Shown here: positions 42,676 to 55,290 of the stretch, one piece after another
Numbering within the stretch: position 1 is the first letter of the stretch
How the letters are laid out: every line of letters begins with the position of its first letter
Assembly (NCBI RefSeq): GCF_000003815.2
Contig: NC_049984.1
Span: 27,580,316 to 27,644,315, forward strand
Direction of reading: 5' to 3'
Length of the DNA: 64,000 bases
DNA from: Branchiostoma floridae
Lineage: Eukaryota; Chordata; Leptocardii; Amphioxiformes; Branchiostomatidae
The notes under the pieces: model-generated
The model's input: only the letters and a program-made list of their open reading frames with translations
Databases searched by the model: none
What the model was told of the DNA's origin: nothing
Program-made: the position numbers and the translations under genes

Positions 42676-44414
42676 CTCTCTTCCAACAACCTCAACCTTA
42701 AGTGAAATGATACGCACCTCCACCCACACCCTCCATCTGCCGAAAATGGATGGTCCCTCTCTCTTACCTCCTAAAGTGTGTGAAATGGTTGGTCCATTGG
42801 ACTCCATTCCTTACCTGAACCTGAGGATCATCAAATGAATGTACCCTCTACCTTTGTCCTTCCCTTCCTGGCCCCTCACCTCCATATGAAATGGACGGTC
42901 CCTCTGTGTTGAAATCATTTGGTAGTTGTGTAGTGGCTGTAGAAAGGAAGGTCATGTTCGAGAATGGTTAACCTCGGGATTTGGCGATGGCAAAAATTCA
43001 GATCATTTACCAACGTAGTATTACAGTTTGTTCTCAGCAATCATTCAAATGAGGTCATTATTTGCATAATTGATATTCATCGATATTCCTATGTTTCATT
43101 TCTAGAAAATCTAAGCTCAAACTTTCAAGCTCAGCTGCAGTATCGTAACCAGTCGCTATGAGGCCCATTATCAAACTTGACCTTTTTGTGACCCCTATCT
43201 ATCCACAAAATATCACAAGGATCTATCAACAACGTCTCGAGTTATAATGCTATGATCGAACTTGACCTTTTCTTTTTACAAACGCTACACACTTGCCTAA
43301 TATAATTGAGATCCATCAACAACATCACGAGTTATCTTGTCCACAGCCAAGCGCACTAACGTACAAAACCAGTGACAGCACCGTAGGCAAAGTCAGGTAT
43401 ACCATTTTCGCACTTGATGACCTTTCTCTCTAAAACCGCTACACACCTACCAAATATCGTGAAGATACACTAGCATCTTCTCGAGTTATGCTGTCCACAA
43501 ACAGATGCACAAAAGAACAAAGGCCGCTGCAGTACCGTAGTAAAACGCCAGATAAACCATTTTCGACCTTGACTTACCTTTACACACACCTACATAATAT
43601 CACCAAGTTCCATCTACAACTTCTCCAGTTATATGCTGGTGACCTATATACAGACTCAAAACATTGATTATGCAAATGAGGTCTACAACTGATACACCAA
43701 CTGTAAAGGTTAAGGTCATTTTAAATTTGCGAAGTTTGATTTGATTTGATTTGAACGGCCGGAAAATGAACAAATAAACCCACGGCTTAAATTAATATTC
43801 TAAGATTCCAAAGTCATACAAATGACAGAACGACAAATTGACAGAATGCTTTAGGCAAAAGTCACAGGATTTCAGGTCACGCCTCCATACACCGATTGCA
43901 TGTACAAGTCAAATACAATTCGCATGTGTTCAATTCCTTTCCATAACGTAATACCTCAAGACGTAAGATGAATATTCCTGGTAATTACATAAGACCTCAT
44001 GCAGATGTATGACTGCAAAACACTTTCATATTGGCCAATAGGATCCCACCCACACAGCGTCTGTACCAGGAAATCTTACAAACTCTGAATAGGCCACAAC
44101 AGGTTAATTTCCTGGTTCTCAGAATTAAAAAAATAAATTGCTGATTGCAGAAGAGGAAATGAAACAGAATAACAGAGGATATAACCTGTATCTAATGGTA
44201 TACAGTTTAAGGGGACAATATGGTCAGATGCTAGTTTTCCTCTAGCTTTCTGTTTCAATCATTGGCATCTTGCTGAATTTGCACTAAGAAAAGTCAAAGA
44301 ACTAGGAAAATAAATAAGAGCGCCAAACCAATGAATAAATAAATAAGTTATAAATAATCATCCATCATGCCATTACATAAGCACTTCTTCATCTCACTTA
44401 TTAGTCTGCCAGTT
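42676..44414. other. unpaired spacer between the arms, with degenerate repeats
   Basis: No gene is supported. From about 43170 to 43660 four degenerate units of 110-130 bp share GACCTTT, CTACACAC, a short AATAT segment, ATCCATCAACAAC and TCGAGTTAT. Next to 43735 is a short (GATTT)n run. None of this is matched in inverted orientation on the left side of the gap. Confidence 0.6.
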
Positions 44415-47400
44415 TGGAGCGCCACACCTCACCCAGAGCCAGCTTGAGAGAATTTGTGTCTTCTGACCAAAGGTTTTGCCAGTAACAGTCTGTGACTGAC
44501 CATGAGTGTGAGGCAGCTGGACATGGTTCAGTAAACCTGAAGCAGTCTTCACTTACAAGGATTCATTTAGCAGTGAGTGTAATGAGTCACAGATTACTGT
44601 ACACACATACTGTAAAGCAGTTTATGTCATACCTGGGCCTCTATATCGTTTGATACAGGTGTTCATTTATCTATTTATTGAAAATGCGACGGTACATTGC
44701 AGCACAGTTGATTGCATAGGTCTACAAATAACATAAGTCATAACATTACAACGGTACAAGACAAATTTACATAAGACGGCATGTACATAATAGTATTAGA
44801 GAAACGCGAAATAAAATGCTACGGAGGCTTGAGAGTGAATACCATTCTGCGGGAGGTCAGGGGTCTAAATGTAGGTAATGAGAAGCAGATTTCAGTATAG
44901 CTAAGTGAATGCAAATAAGAAGGCTATTTAGTGGTCGGAATATACAAGTCATATGTACGCTACATAGGCTGCAATAGGCTATACATGTCTTCGGAATATA
45001 CAAACTCAGATGTAGGCTATCTGGGCTACAAGAGGCTAGGAGGAGCAGATGGAAGGTGCTGTAAAAATACACGTGCTCCGGATTGGGTGTTACTTTTCCA
45101 TATCACACAGGCTTCTAAGTCGTATAGTCCAGGCTAAATTGGCATTTTTGATCGTCCATTCTTTTCTCATTCATGAATTAAGAAAGACTTGTCAAAAAAA
45201 TGAGTTATAACGAATATCGATAACTGGGCATGAAAGAATTCTAACGATTGTTGGACCATATAAATAACATGGCCGGCATATGCATCTGGCAACAATTCTA
45301 AAATGATGCATCAGTTTTTTCGTATTGGTATGGTAACCGGTTGTTTACATGCATATCTTTATAGTAGTAGTAGTAGTCCACTGTGTTCTGCCGATGCAGT
45401 GGTCTGGACACTCTGCATCAGCACTCAGTCTTTCTTCATAGAATTCATTAAGTTTGGTTTAAAAGCAATGTATTTGTCGAAATAAAGTATTTCAGCTTGG
45501 CATTTTGGAATCACTGTGGCATTTGCATGAATCAGTGGGAGTACGTGCGTGTGTCTGTCAGTTTGTTTGTTACCTTCATGAAATGTCATGGAGGTTATAT
45601 TTTACCCAGCGTTTGTCTGTCTGTGTGTCTGTGTGTGTGTAAACAAGATAACTCAAGAACGGCTGAATGGATTGGTTTCATACTTGGTGGATTGATAGGG
45701 TGTGATTAGATTTTGGACCCCCTAGCCGCTTCCCTTGGTACTGCAGCGCAACTTCCGGTTTTGCTATCTCAGTGTTCTGAACATGCTATGGTCACGATTT
45801 TTTAGTATTAGATAGCTCTTGTGCTCAGGAAGAAATGACATAAGTTTGGGCCCCCTAGCGTCTAGTTTTGGGATAGCAGGGGCATTTTTGTCAAAAACGT
45901 CTGAAGAGGATAGATCTAACTCAAGAAGGGAACAACGTATTTTCATGATTTTTGGCATGTTGGTACTTTAGACAATGTTGTACAAGTTAAGATACTAATT
46001 ATGCAAAATAGGAATACATTTGCATAATTAATGAGAATATTATATCATAGCAGTTTTTTTCTATGTATCTCTTGTCCTGGACGTGATATGGTCTTGACAT
46101 TTGGTCAGTAGATAGCTTGCAGTGTCATGACAAAGTGGGGCAGGGTTCAGCCCCTAACATTTAATTTCGGAACTGCAGGGGAGCTTTTCTCAAGACATTC
46201 CAAAGAGGATAACTGCAGAAAGGATTGACGAATTGGCATCATTTTAGGCATGCAGGTAGCTTGGGCAAAGATGTTTATAATGATATGCATGTTATGCAAA
46301 CGAGGACTTAATTTGCATAATTAATGAGGGAATTGTATAATTCCATTGCAATAACTGGACTTCAATAAATGTAACATTTGTTAATTATGATAGGTGGAAT
46401 ATAGGCAGGAACCAAATATGGTAATGAGAAACTAATTTGCATAATTTATGTAGAAAATAGCAAAACTGCCCATTGATTAATGATTTTCTATTTTGACATG
46501 TGTATGTTAGTCAATGATGAATAACACCATGCATAAATTATGTTAATGTGTTAGTCAATTGCAAATTCACAAAAGCTCTAAATATTCATGGAGGTATGAG
46601 GTCGCCGAACTCTAGTTTTCTTTGCTTTCAGTTAAAACAGCGTTAACATTAAATGTTAGCTTGAAGTATGATTTGATAGCCTGGGTGAAAGCCCTTTTAG
46701 CTTCCCTGTGCTCTTTCGTTCGGTTCCTTGCTGGTTGGTGATGACGTTATGTGATGAGCTAATTCAACCGTTGGAAGCGATCACGAGAGCGGAATATTGA
46801 AAAGCTAAAAAATGACGTTTTTTACTCAAGCAAATAACTCGATTGGCGTTGGAAACAATTTTTTTCTCAAATATGCCGTCGATCTTTCGTCTTCCTAAAA
46901 ACAACATGATAAAATAATATATAGGGTGTATTTGCAGCCAGTAGGTACAACATGAACTCCCTGTAAAAAAACTGCTATGGAAGCAGCAACGAACGTGCTA
47001 CCCCATATGTGGCACCAAGGACGTCACATAAAGTGCCTTAGTGGCACTAAGCACTACGAGGGTCTGAACCAATGGCGAGCACTCCGTAACCTGGCTTTAG
47101 GGTTGGCAGAAACGGCTGCCCGGTCGGTCGGCTGAATTCATCGGATGTTTTCGGCATTCCATGCGGCGCACATTAGGTCGTTGACCTCGAAATACGCAGC
47201 ATGTGTAGACATGTGGATATGTGTGAGGCGCTTCTAATAGAGGACAGTAGTAAACTTTATCTTGCTCTTTGGAATAGCTTTAGACAAATAAGATATGGGC
47301 ATTGATCAGAGTATGAGTCATTCGTGTTGAAGATTAATTGCTAATCTAAAAAAAATGATCGAGCCGACCATGGCCACGTTGTTTATCACGGTGTTATTTG

Positions 47401-48533
47401 GGCTCTAGCCGCTCTGAGAGTGGATGGGATTCTGCTGACTTTTAGTACTTTGGCCACGAACACATTTGTTAAATCCTTGGTTAAATCTTTATTATCTGTG
47501 GGTTTCTTCATTTCTGACATGTGAGAAAATAGTATCGTGATCAATCAAAGAATTGCAGTTTCAGGCTGTTTGATTAATAATTTATTATGTTCTCGTTAAT
47601 ATTCAGTCTACACGGTATTCAAAAGATGAATATTCTAAATATTACCGACCGCTCTTCACGTGATAGCGCCCCGTAAATACGGCCGTAATTACGATTGGAT
47701 TTACAGCATGTAAATGCAGAATACTACCAATCGTTTTCCAACCAAAACCCCGTCCAAAATTTCGACACGGTTTTGTATACGTTTATTCTACGATGAGTGT
47801 ATGTTTATTATTGAGATTACAATGCTTTCTGCTGCAAGGAGGAGCAGCTGCACTAGGTACCTTACTCTGCTGTATGCAATACTCAAAACCCTCAAAACCA
47901 ACCTCCGGACAGGACCGGGCAGGGGTTTCCGCCGACCGACCGGGCAGCCGTTTCCGCCAACCCTCCTTTCTGTAGGCCTGACTAGAAGTATAACCGAAGG
48001 GAATATATTGTGTTCATATGCCAAAGAACTGTGGATGCTGGTTGTTCATTGCTGCACCCCTCCCCCTGTTTGGTGTCTCTAGCGTATGCTGTTCCGAGAT
48101 GGCGTTATGGGACATGAAAGTTGCCGCAGGCCTCAAAAGCCACCCACCTTCTGAATAGGGTTAAATGTAATTCAAAATGCTCTTTCTGTGGTGAAGACGA
48201 ACAAACACTTATTTTGGAATTATCATATTGTAACAACACACTGGAAACCGTTTAAACTTGGTATAATACTGCAACAGGACACTATTTGCATATCAATAAT
48301 CATTGAATGTATTACTGGGGGATTTAGGGAGTGAAAGTCCTGTCACATCAACGTCTAATGTTGTTATCTTGTTAGGAAAACATTTCATCTATAGAAATCG
48401 TGAGGCAAAATGTCTATCAATAAGTTTATTACTTTCATTTAGTTACTTCACAGCATGGAATAAAGTATAGCCACACGCTATACACATGATTATTGCCAGC
48501 ACAACTACATTCTACATGTTTCCCTGTATGTAT

Positions 48534-48930
48534 GTCTTTGTCATCCTCACACTCAGGGTTGACAATCACGGCAAAGTCTATGATATCAACCCTGACAAAT
48601 CAGCCACAGTATTCGGTTATTAGGGGTGCCTTGCTTATGAATATTAATGAGCTTACCCTTATATGGGCAGTCAGCCGTTGACGATCGGGCGTCGGCATGG
48701 TGAGCAAACAAAGCCATGGTAATACGTAACATGATTGGCTGATAGCTTCCTAGCGGCCATTGCGGGACAGCTTTAGCCTGTTCAAAGCTCTCTCATCGCC
48801 TGTTCTCTGATTGGCTGGCAGCTGGTTTGTGGCGACAATCATAATACCTGGGGGTAGGGCCTGGGATAGCAGGGCCCAATAGGCTTAGTCAGCTAGCCAT
48901 TGGGACCGTGCGTAGGAGGATGGTCTTTGT
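48534..48930. mobile_element. hAT-like MITE with 8-bp TSD (right arm only)
   Basis: GTCTTTGT occurs at 48534-48541 and 48923-48930; the left arm has the site once (about 34141-34148). The 381-bp insert starts CATCCTCACACTC and ends CGTAGGAGGATG, giving a 7-bp perfect inverted end. It has no coding capacity. An 8-bp duplication with CA...TG ends fits hAT-type non-autonomous elements. It is younger than the duplication. Confidence 0.8.
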
Positions 48931-50934
48931 TTGGTATATGAATAAAGGTTTTAAAAAAACAATGACAAAAACAATGACAAAAACAGGCCAACGAACTCAG
49001 TTCGGTCATGCTGGACAGGAACATGTGCGTGGAGACACTTGTGTCACCTCTCCGAGGATGAACTGAACTGTAAACACTTGGTACAAATCGGACTATAAAC
49101 TCCAGTCGACTTCGCTCTTGTTATTTTCTTGGCTCGGTAAGCCCCTAAACGCCTGCCAATATAGTTTCATATCGGCGAATCCCGTCCCATTGATTTTATT
49201 TCCGGTGCTTTTTTTTCGAACCGACCCAAAGAGAAACAAGATACGGGTTTGTACCGGCACTTCTCCTAATTGTTGAAATATCATAATCATGTAATAATAT
49301 TATAGAAATGATATGTGTGTTTGATCTTCTTCAACCTTAGATTGATACACTGGCCACTTAGATTCATACTGAAGGCAACTTTTTTGGCCAAACTTTGTCT
49401 TTATTCGCGCGCTCGCATCAGCTTCGGCGTTCCATGGATGGCATCCATATAATCAAATCAACGTGGCCTTACGTGCATCGAGTTTTTTTAAAGAGCGGTA
49501 CTTCGAAAAACCCCTAAGTAACCTTCGGTGGGCTGTACACGTCATCATCCAGCCACCACCGAATACCCTCCCCCGACAAAAGGTACACAAGCGCTGCCAT
49601 AAAATAGTGCAGCCAAAAATGGAAAGTGCAATTGATATGTGGTTTCATTTGCTGCTTTTGTTTGCTCTAGACTATTAGTTTTTTTTTTGGTATTTTTTGA
49701 CAAGTAAACTGAATGTAAGTCTTTCATTTAAAGTTCAGCAGTATTCCAGATGTTTACGCGCACTGATATAAAAGAACTGCTTCTGTTTTGTGCGGAATCC
49801 ACTCAGTGCAGGGCGGCCATTGTGAGGTGAGGGTGGACTACAAATTTTGTCTTCTTATTTTACTTAAGTGTGCCTCAGAAATCTTTCTAATTGTCATCTT
49901 ATAGTATAGCTGTTTCAGTGGTCAGTTAGTACATTCCAAATTGAAACTGAAAAAAAAAATATTACCGGCTAGGAAAACTGGTTTTTGGTGAGGGACTCAT
50001 TGCGCCCTTTTTTGGGGAGCATTTTTTTCTGGCGTTGAAAACTCAGGGAAATGATAAAATTTGTCTGAAAAACGCGACGATGCCGGCGTATTTTAAACAC
50101 ACAACCTCGTTTTGTTTTTTTATCCAGAGTTTGAGGACGATGTTTCTGTTATGTTTTTGTGTGTGAGGTCCGTTTTTGTTACCGAGTTCTGTAGCTACAG
50201 AACAAAGGACCGGGGTGGCGTGGTCAGGTCATACGGGTTCTTTGTATAATATAAATTTCACTGAATTTCACTGGGTTATGTAAACAGTCTTGATCAGTGA
50301 AAGTTCTTGACGTGGCATTTTAATTTAAAACAGTTAAAGTGCTACCCAATTTGTAATGTCCTCAGCTTGATTTTGAGATGCACTGTGCGTTATGCAGGTT
50401 AATTAAACTCGATGTTGTAATGGGAACTACGCTAGTTTGTACTCTGTAGAATTAAAACGGGTAGAGTGAGGGTATGTATGATGTATGTGCATATATCATG
50501 CTCAGTCACAATTGTTTCAGAGAAAATGAGTATAGCGTTTTAAGCTTATATTTATTCATAGTCTCGTATGCTGATGTTAAATGTGCAATAATATGAACAT
50601 TTCTGTCCCACAGGTCAACCCAGAGGTGTACAAGATGCCACAAGTCTAGTGATCTTTGAAGTGTTCAGCTTCAAGTGTCGAATCATCTTATACCTACTGC
50701 AGGATGCGGAGAAAAAACAACCAGCCCCTTGATGGGAACTACAGTAGCTGTTGCAATGTTATCGTCCATACACATCCAAATATAAACAGGTGACAGAGCA
50801 AAACTATTGGCAATGGCAGGACATCCAGCTTATTCGGGTTCTGTTAGTTAGGTCTTAAAGTATTGCAGCTGCCAAGCCTCTTGGAAACCCAGACTTCGGG
50901 GACTGTGCCTCTGGCTCAGTAGGGGCTTGTTCAG

Positions 50935-51195
50935 CTAAGTTAGATGGGTTTGCTGGATGTCAAGGCCACAAATAATGTTAAGTTCCTTTTGCTCTTGTTC
51001 CTGATGGTACTTTGCCTCAGCCCGACCTAGAGATGATCCCGGTAAACTACTGCCAATATTGTTGTTCTCCGCTTGTTTTCTTCCTCGTACGCCTCGCTGG
51101 CAGTAGCCACTTTTTCTGCATTGTAGTCTGATCAGGGTCTGGGATATAAAGTAAATATGGGTTAAACAGTAGTAACACCAACCCTGTCCTAACAT
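50935..51195 (-). other. right-arm copy of the conserved 86-codon frame
   Basis: Counterpart of 27565-27825 with two residue differences. As there, an overlapping frame also reads well, so coding is unproven. Just upstream on this strand (51216-51460) the right arm keeps a frame (FYEVQVSKGSIRFDLSHRG) that the left arm has lost. Confidence 0.3.
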
Positions 51196-51649
51196 CTGGA
51201 GTGGTGATTCTGCCTTTAATGTTCCAGAAGCCTATTTCCAGAGAACACTTCATTTATGTATTCACTGAATTTAAAACAAGAGGTATATAAAACTGAAGCA
51301 TGCGCAATTTTGGCATATACTGATACCCCGAACAGTCCTCTGTGGGAGAGATCAAATCTGATGCTTCCCTTAGAAACTTGTACTTCATAGAAGGCACCCG
51401 CAACTTCTGAAATTGGTAAAAAAAAAACGGAATGGATATTTCGGGATGCCATTTCTGCGTAACGGGTCTCCTCGGTATTCCAGACCTTCCCTTAAAGTTG
51501 AGATTTCCCCACCCTAGTTGGGTCTGTACATACTCATTTCAGGGTATGCAGCGCAGCGCTGATCCTGACCTCTGTTCATCCATGTTCAACAGCCTGAAAA
51601 ATTAACATGCAATTTTGAAAAGTATATTTTTGAATGTTTGTAGCATTGT

Positions 51650-52833
51650 GTTCTGACTTTTTTCTTTTCCTATTAAATAATCATTGTAAAATAACATTGT
51701 TACACAAGAATGAGATTTTGTTAAAGTTGGGTACCAAAGTTTCAAGCAACATACGTGGTACAACAGCATGTTTCGTTTGTTGGCCTCCTCTTCCTCTATT
51801 CTTGCAATGTCTTGTCTTTGTTTGTCATGGTTTGAAATACCCACTCGAACTTGTCTCTCAGTTTCTCGTATGTCGCGAACCTGACTTGTTCCAGATACGA
51901 CAAGAATGTTTCAACGAGAGTGGCCGGATCCCCCTCTGAGATGAAGCACTTCGGTTCCGCGAATCCTGGAACGTTTAAATAGTCGCAGACGCTAAGGAGC
52001 TCGTGAACGGCCTCCCATGTCATTTTCGGTGTTTGTTGACCCGAGGTCGGTTTTAATAAGCATTCTATATCATACATTGGCCTGTATGGATAGTAACGAT
52101 TTTTCTCTTGTATCAGGATTCCTTCGTCTTGTAACTTTTCGAAGATTGTACGCTTTACGCCCCACCTGGATACACGTATTTTGTAGTTCCGGTGCATGGT
52201 CCCTCTTGCCTGTTGATACCCGTGATGTGTGAACTTCTGACCAAACTTGCAATAGGACCAGGAATTTGCGTATTTTTTAAAGTCGGTGACGTAGCTTAAG
52301 TGTTCTTCATACAAATTTAGATACATGGCATCTCCGTGTATCGCCAAGGGGCGCCTGATCAGTTCTGCAAATGTACTTTGATCTTCATCGTCTTGGTGTA
52401 GGCGGTACACGTGTACATTGATGCCAAAGAGTTATTCCATATCGCGAAGTTCATTCAGCGTCACCCCTTTGAACTCATCCCGTGTCTTCCCGACATGCCT
52501 TAGGTACCTCTCGAGCAGGGATTTGGCGGTCTTATCCAGGCTTAGTTTTTCCCCTCCTTTGTGCAGGGCGAGACAACAAAAGAAGCACAAGTTTAGGTGC
52601 CGTGAGGTCCCGTTAGCGCCTATCGGGTGTGCTATCAACTTGCTGACGTAGAATGTTGCGTTTGTAACATTGCGCACTACAAAATTAGAGTTGGGTCTCT
52701 GCTGTTTCGCGTGTTCCAGAAAAACGTATTCCAACGTTCCAACGTATTCGCGTTCAATCCCGTTTTCATTTTCCACTAACATTGGCTTCTCTAGAAAATT
52801 GTGATTGTTCCTGCTTGAGTAGAAATATCTCAA
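51650..52833 (-). pseudogene. N-terminal remnant of a Polinton/adintovirus-like family B DNA polymerase (right copy)
   Basis: Mirror copy of 26200-27180. On the minus strand it carries LNLCFFCCLALHKGGEKLSL, the shared stop at 52432-52434, NLYEEHLSYVTDFKKYANSW, a damaged Cys cluster (one Cys lost compared with the left copy), YPYRPMYDIECLL and LNVPGFAEPKCFISEGD. It has fewer stops than the left copy in the central part. Like the left copy it ends after the first exonuclease region and lacks all polymerase motifs. Confidence 0.65.
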
Positions 52834-52907
52834 TTCTCCCGTTTATAAATTCATGGCCATCAAGACACCCATCGTCTCCTCGTTAAGGATGAAGACCAGT
52901 AGAAGCC

Positions 52908-53548
52908 TCACATCCCTTGCGACTCTTTTGGAGGCTCCACTGTGGCGAGGCTGGCTTTATCTGTGTAGCCTGCCTCTGCAGAGAGGGCCGCACTGAAGGT
53001 GTACAGATGGTCCTTCAGAACGCTGGGAAGGTAAAATTTAGCATCATTATGCAATATGCCAATCCTCTTGGCCAGGGTGTTCTGGCAGGTCACAGTACAC
53101 CTACTCCATGTGTGTCCTGACGCTGCTGTTGGACGGCTGCTCCCGTCCTGTCGGAGTTGTTGAAGCGCCAGGCGGTTGTGGCCCCCGAGCAACTTTTTTC
53201 GTAGGCGCCCTGTACGCCAGCAGTGGAATGTGTCCCCGAGACTTTGTCGGCTTCCTCTGCGAACTTCCTCGATCTCTTCTCGACTCATAACCATCTTCTT
53301 AATGGTTCGGCCTAACCAGCAGAAAAACATACCCAATCCAGCACAGCCAACCCCATGCGCAGGCCATAGTTGAGGTCTCCGAAAAAGATCCTTTTATCCA
53401 CATACTGTAGACAGGAGCTATTGAAGGATTCGACGTACAGGGTGTCCACTAAACTGCTCGTCTGCCGCACCACAACATGTGAACTGAGTATGTTTCTGTT
53501 GCAATATACATAGTAATACAGGTACAAGAAAAACATAGGTAGTCCCAA
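52908..53548 (-). pseudogene. right-only coding remnant upstream of the polymerase piece
   Basis: Two overlapping minus-strand frames (53548-53312 and 53336-52908) read SSLVDTLYVESFNSSCLQYV, then KRIFFGDLNYGLRMGLAVLD, and VLKDHLYTFSAALSAEAGYT. Together with the polymerase frame they appear to be one direction of transcription in a larger element. The left arm retains only the last part, after an internal deletion. I do not recognise a domain. Confidence 0.35.
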
Positions 53549-54040
53549 CCTGCTTGTAAAGTGATGGCCTACTAGCAGTCTAAGAGGGGTTTATGGAGCT
53601 CCAAGAAGTCCTCAAGGCAGGTGTGCTTTTCCACCCTGCAGGTTTCACACATGGGCTTAATCTTGGTCTTCGTTAGTGGCTTCTGATCAGTGGCATTCTT
53701 TTCTCCAATGACCCTGTCGTTCTCTCCAGTTTGCGCTGCCCCTTTGGCGAGTATTTATCTTTAATAGTGTGGTTTTCTGGAACCGTTAAGTCGTGACTGG
53801 CACAGTGGAAATACGATGCTCTGGCTGCAACCCTATGCAAATTGGCTGCGCAACCATTCTCGACTCCTGTCATATTTCCATCACCATTTAATTAAAGCAC
53901 TGGGCTCTGCAGTTGCCTGGGTTGAGATTTAGTATGGTTAGATCTATATGTATGGTGCCACTGAGCGTTTTCCCAGTGATTTTGTTGCATTGTGCAAACG
54001 CCAAGCAAGAGCAATCGCTCTAAAGGTTTCTGACATCTGT

Positions 54041-54589
54041 CACTTAATCCGCCATGATCTCGTTGAGAAGGCCAAAGGGTTGGTTGGAAATGTTACTTCT
54101 TGATACACTCCAGTAGTTGGTTCTGTGATGTTATATGTATGTCGCGTTATACTTGTTGTATGTCGCAGTCATGCGGGCCTCAGGAATAATACAGCTCGTA
54201 ACTGGAAATGTGCATCTGAGCCAACCTCCCTCCCCTAGAACTAGGTACTCCGGTGTGCTGAAAGTACCACTGAGTGGACCCTTACTACTTGAAATAAACC
54301 TTGAGTTCCTTAATTGTTCAATATTCGACTAACCTGCCCCCACATAGCACTGTGATTCAAATGGCTGACTTGATGCAGATGCTCGGGCAAGACCGTCTTA
54401 TTCTGGTATACTTTTATCGTCTTAGCTAGGAGTCTTGGAGCCACTGATTGTCTTTCTCAAAGTTGTCAATTGCACTAGTCAGGTGCTGTTATTGACGTGT
54501 CCTGTTCTGATCAGTAGAAAGGGCTGTAACAACACTGACTCGTTTATCATACTCTGATTGCAAGAGACGAACCCGTAGAATGTATCTAC
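54041..54589. other. sequence just outside the right arm, no feature seen
   Basis: No relation to the sequence left of 25623 is visible, so the inverted homology stops sharply here. Confidence 0.5.
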
Positions 54590-54781
54590 CTGTATGCCCA
54601 GAATTGTCTTCAAACCTTCATCAATGCGTTTATACGCTGTGTTTAGTTGGCTTTTGATGTACCCAGAATCAATCAAAAAGCAAGATATCATACACTCAAG
54701 GCGTTTTGTTGTTGGCATGGCTGTTTTCTTCGTACTTGTAGACGGACGAACAGCTTCCATTAAACCGTGCGCCCTCTTCAA
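54590..54781 (-). CDS. putative exon, unknown gene
   Basis: On the minus strand a TTTGGTCAAG acceptor precedes 54781 and a CAG|GTAGAT donor follows 54590. The 192-nt segment is open and reads KRAHGLMEAVRPSTSTKKTA then SQLNTAYKRIDEGLKTILGI. It may be the most downstream surviving exon of the decayed gene between 54.6 and 58.5 kb. Confidence 0.35.
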
Positions 54782-55111
54782 CTTGACCAAAAATGAAAAA
54801 GAACACATGTATTTTTCATATTCCACTTAAGCAGTATGGAACCTTTTGCATGTTGCTGTTTTATTTAAGCAGCCAGTACCGTCTTACGAAACTGCGAATG
54901 GTACAACCCCCCACTCCCCACCCCTCCTCCGCAAACCATCAATATGGCAGGTCACGCTCTTAAACCAAAAATTACGGTCTATAGCTCGAGCAGAAGCCGT
55001 TGAGGATCGATATTATATTCCAACATTTGAATAGTGCTTGTGTTACAGCGAATATATGGTTTTGTTTTTATAGATGTGATTTTTAACATTGCCATGTGGC
55101 TTTCTGCTTAC

Positions 55112-55290
55112 CTGACACGGTTGACCAGCAAATCTGTATTGTACAAAAACACAGGGTAGCTCTTCCCCTGAGCCATATTTGGCCCTTACAGCAACCTTTT
55201 TCAGTGTTGGTTCAGATTGACAGGAATAGGATATCAATCTTAAAGTTAAGCCTTCCTTTTTTGGGATAGGATTTGCGTTTGCCACATACC
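55112..55290 (-). CDS. duplicated exon copy (partner of 57162-57300)
   Basis: The segment ending at the donor (TGTCAG|GTAAGC) at 55112 and its downstream intron start match 57070-57240 closely: shared TGCCATGTGGCTTTCTGCTTACC, CAAATCTGTATTGTA and GTAGCTCTTCCCCTGAGC-type stretches. The frame reads KYGSGEELPCVFVQYRFAGQ. The upstream halves of the two exons differ. This is a tandem exon duplication about 2.05 kb apart. Confidence 0.5.

Larger units (their letters stand above)
44415..54040. repeat. right arm of the giant imperfect inverted repeat
   Basis: It begins with TGGAGCGCCACACCTCACCC (44415), the reverse complement of the sequence abutting the gap, and ends at TTTCTGACATCTGT (54040), matching the left start at 25623. 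It is the shorter arm. It carries empty sites for five left-arm blocks, plus private DNA of its own: a 0.39-kb MITE (48542-48922), about 0.8 kb at 53.05-53.84, a ~110-bp stretch near 46.66-46.77 and a 65-bp piece at 45.36-45.43. Confidence 0.92.

Noticed and set aside
42438-42838. Frames crossing the N gap
   Set aside because: They include the undetermined bases and cannot be real.
25623-54040. The whole inverted repeat as one intact Polinton with very long TIRs
   Set aside because: Polymerase pieces sit at both outer ends as dead fragments, no integrase, ATPase or capsid gene is recognised inside, and the arms share older nested TEs, which points to segmental duplication.
25623-54040. Simple allelic haplotypes joined head to head
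   Set aside because: Not fully excluded, but sequence outside the outer ends (left of 25623, right of 54040) shows no similarity, as alleles should; kept as a caveat, not as the main reading.
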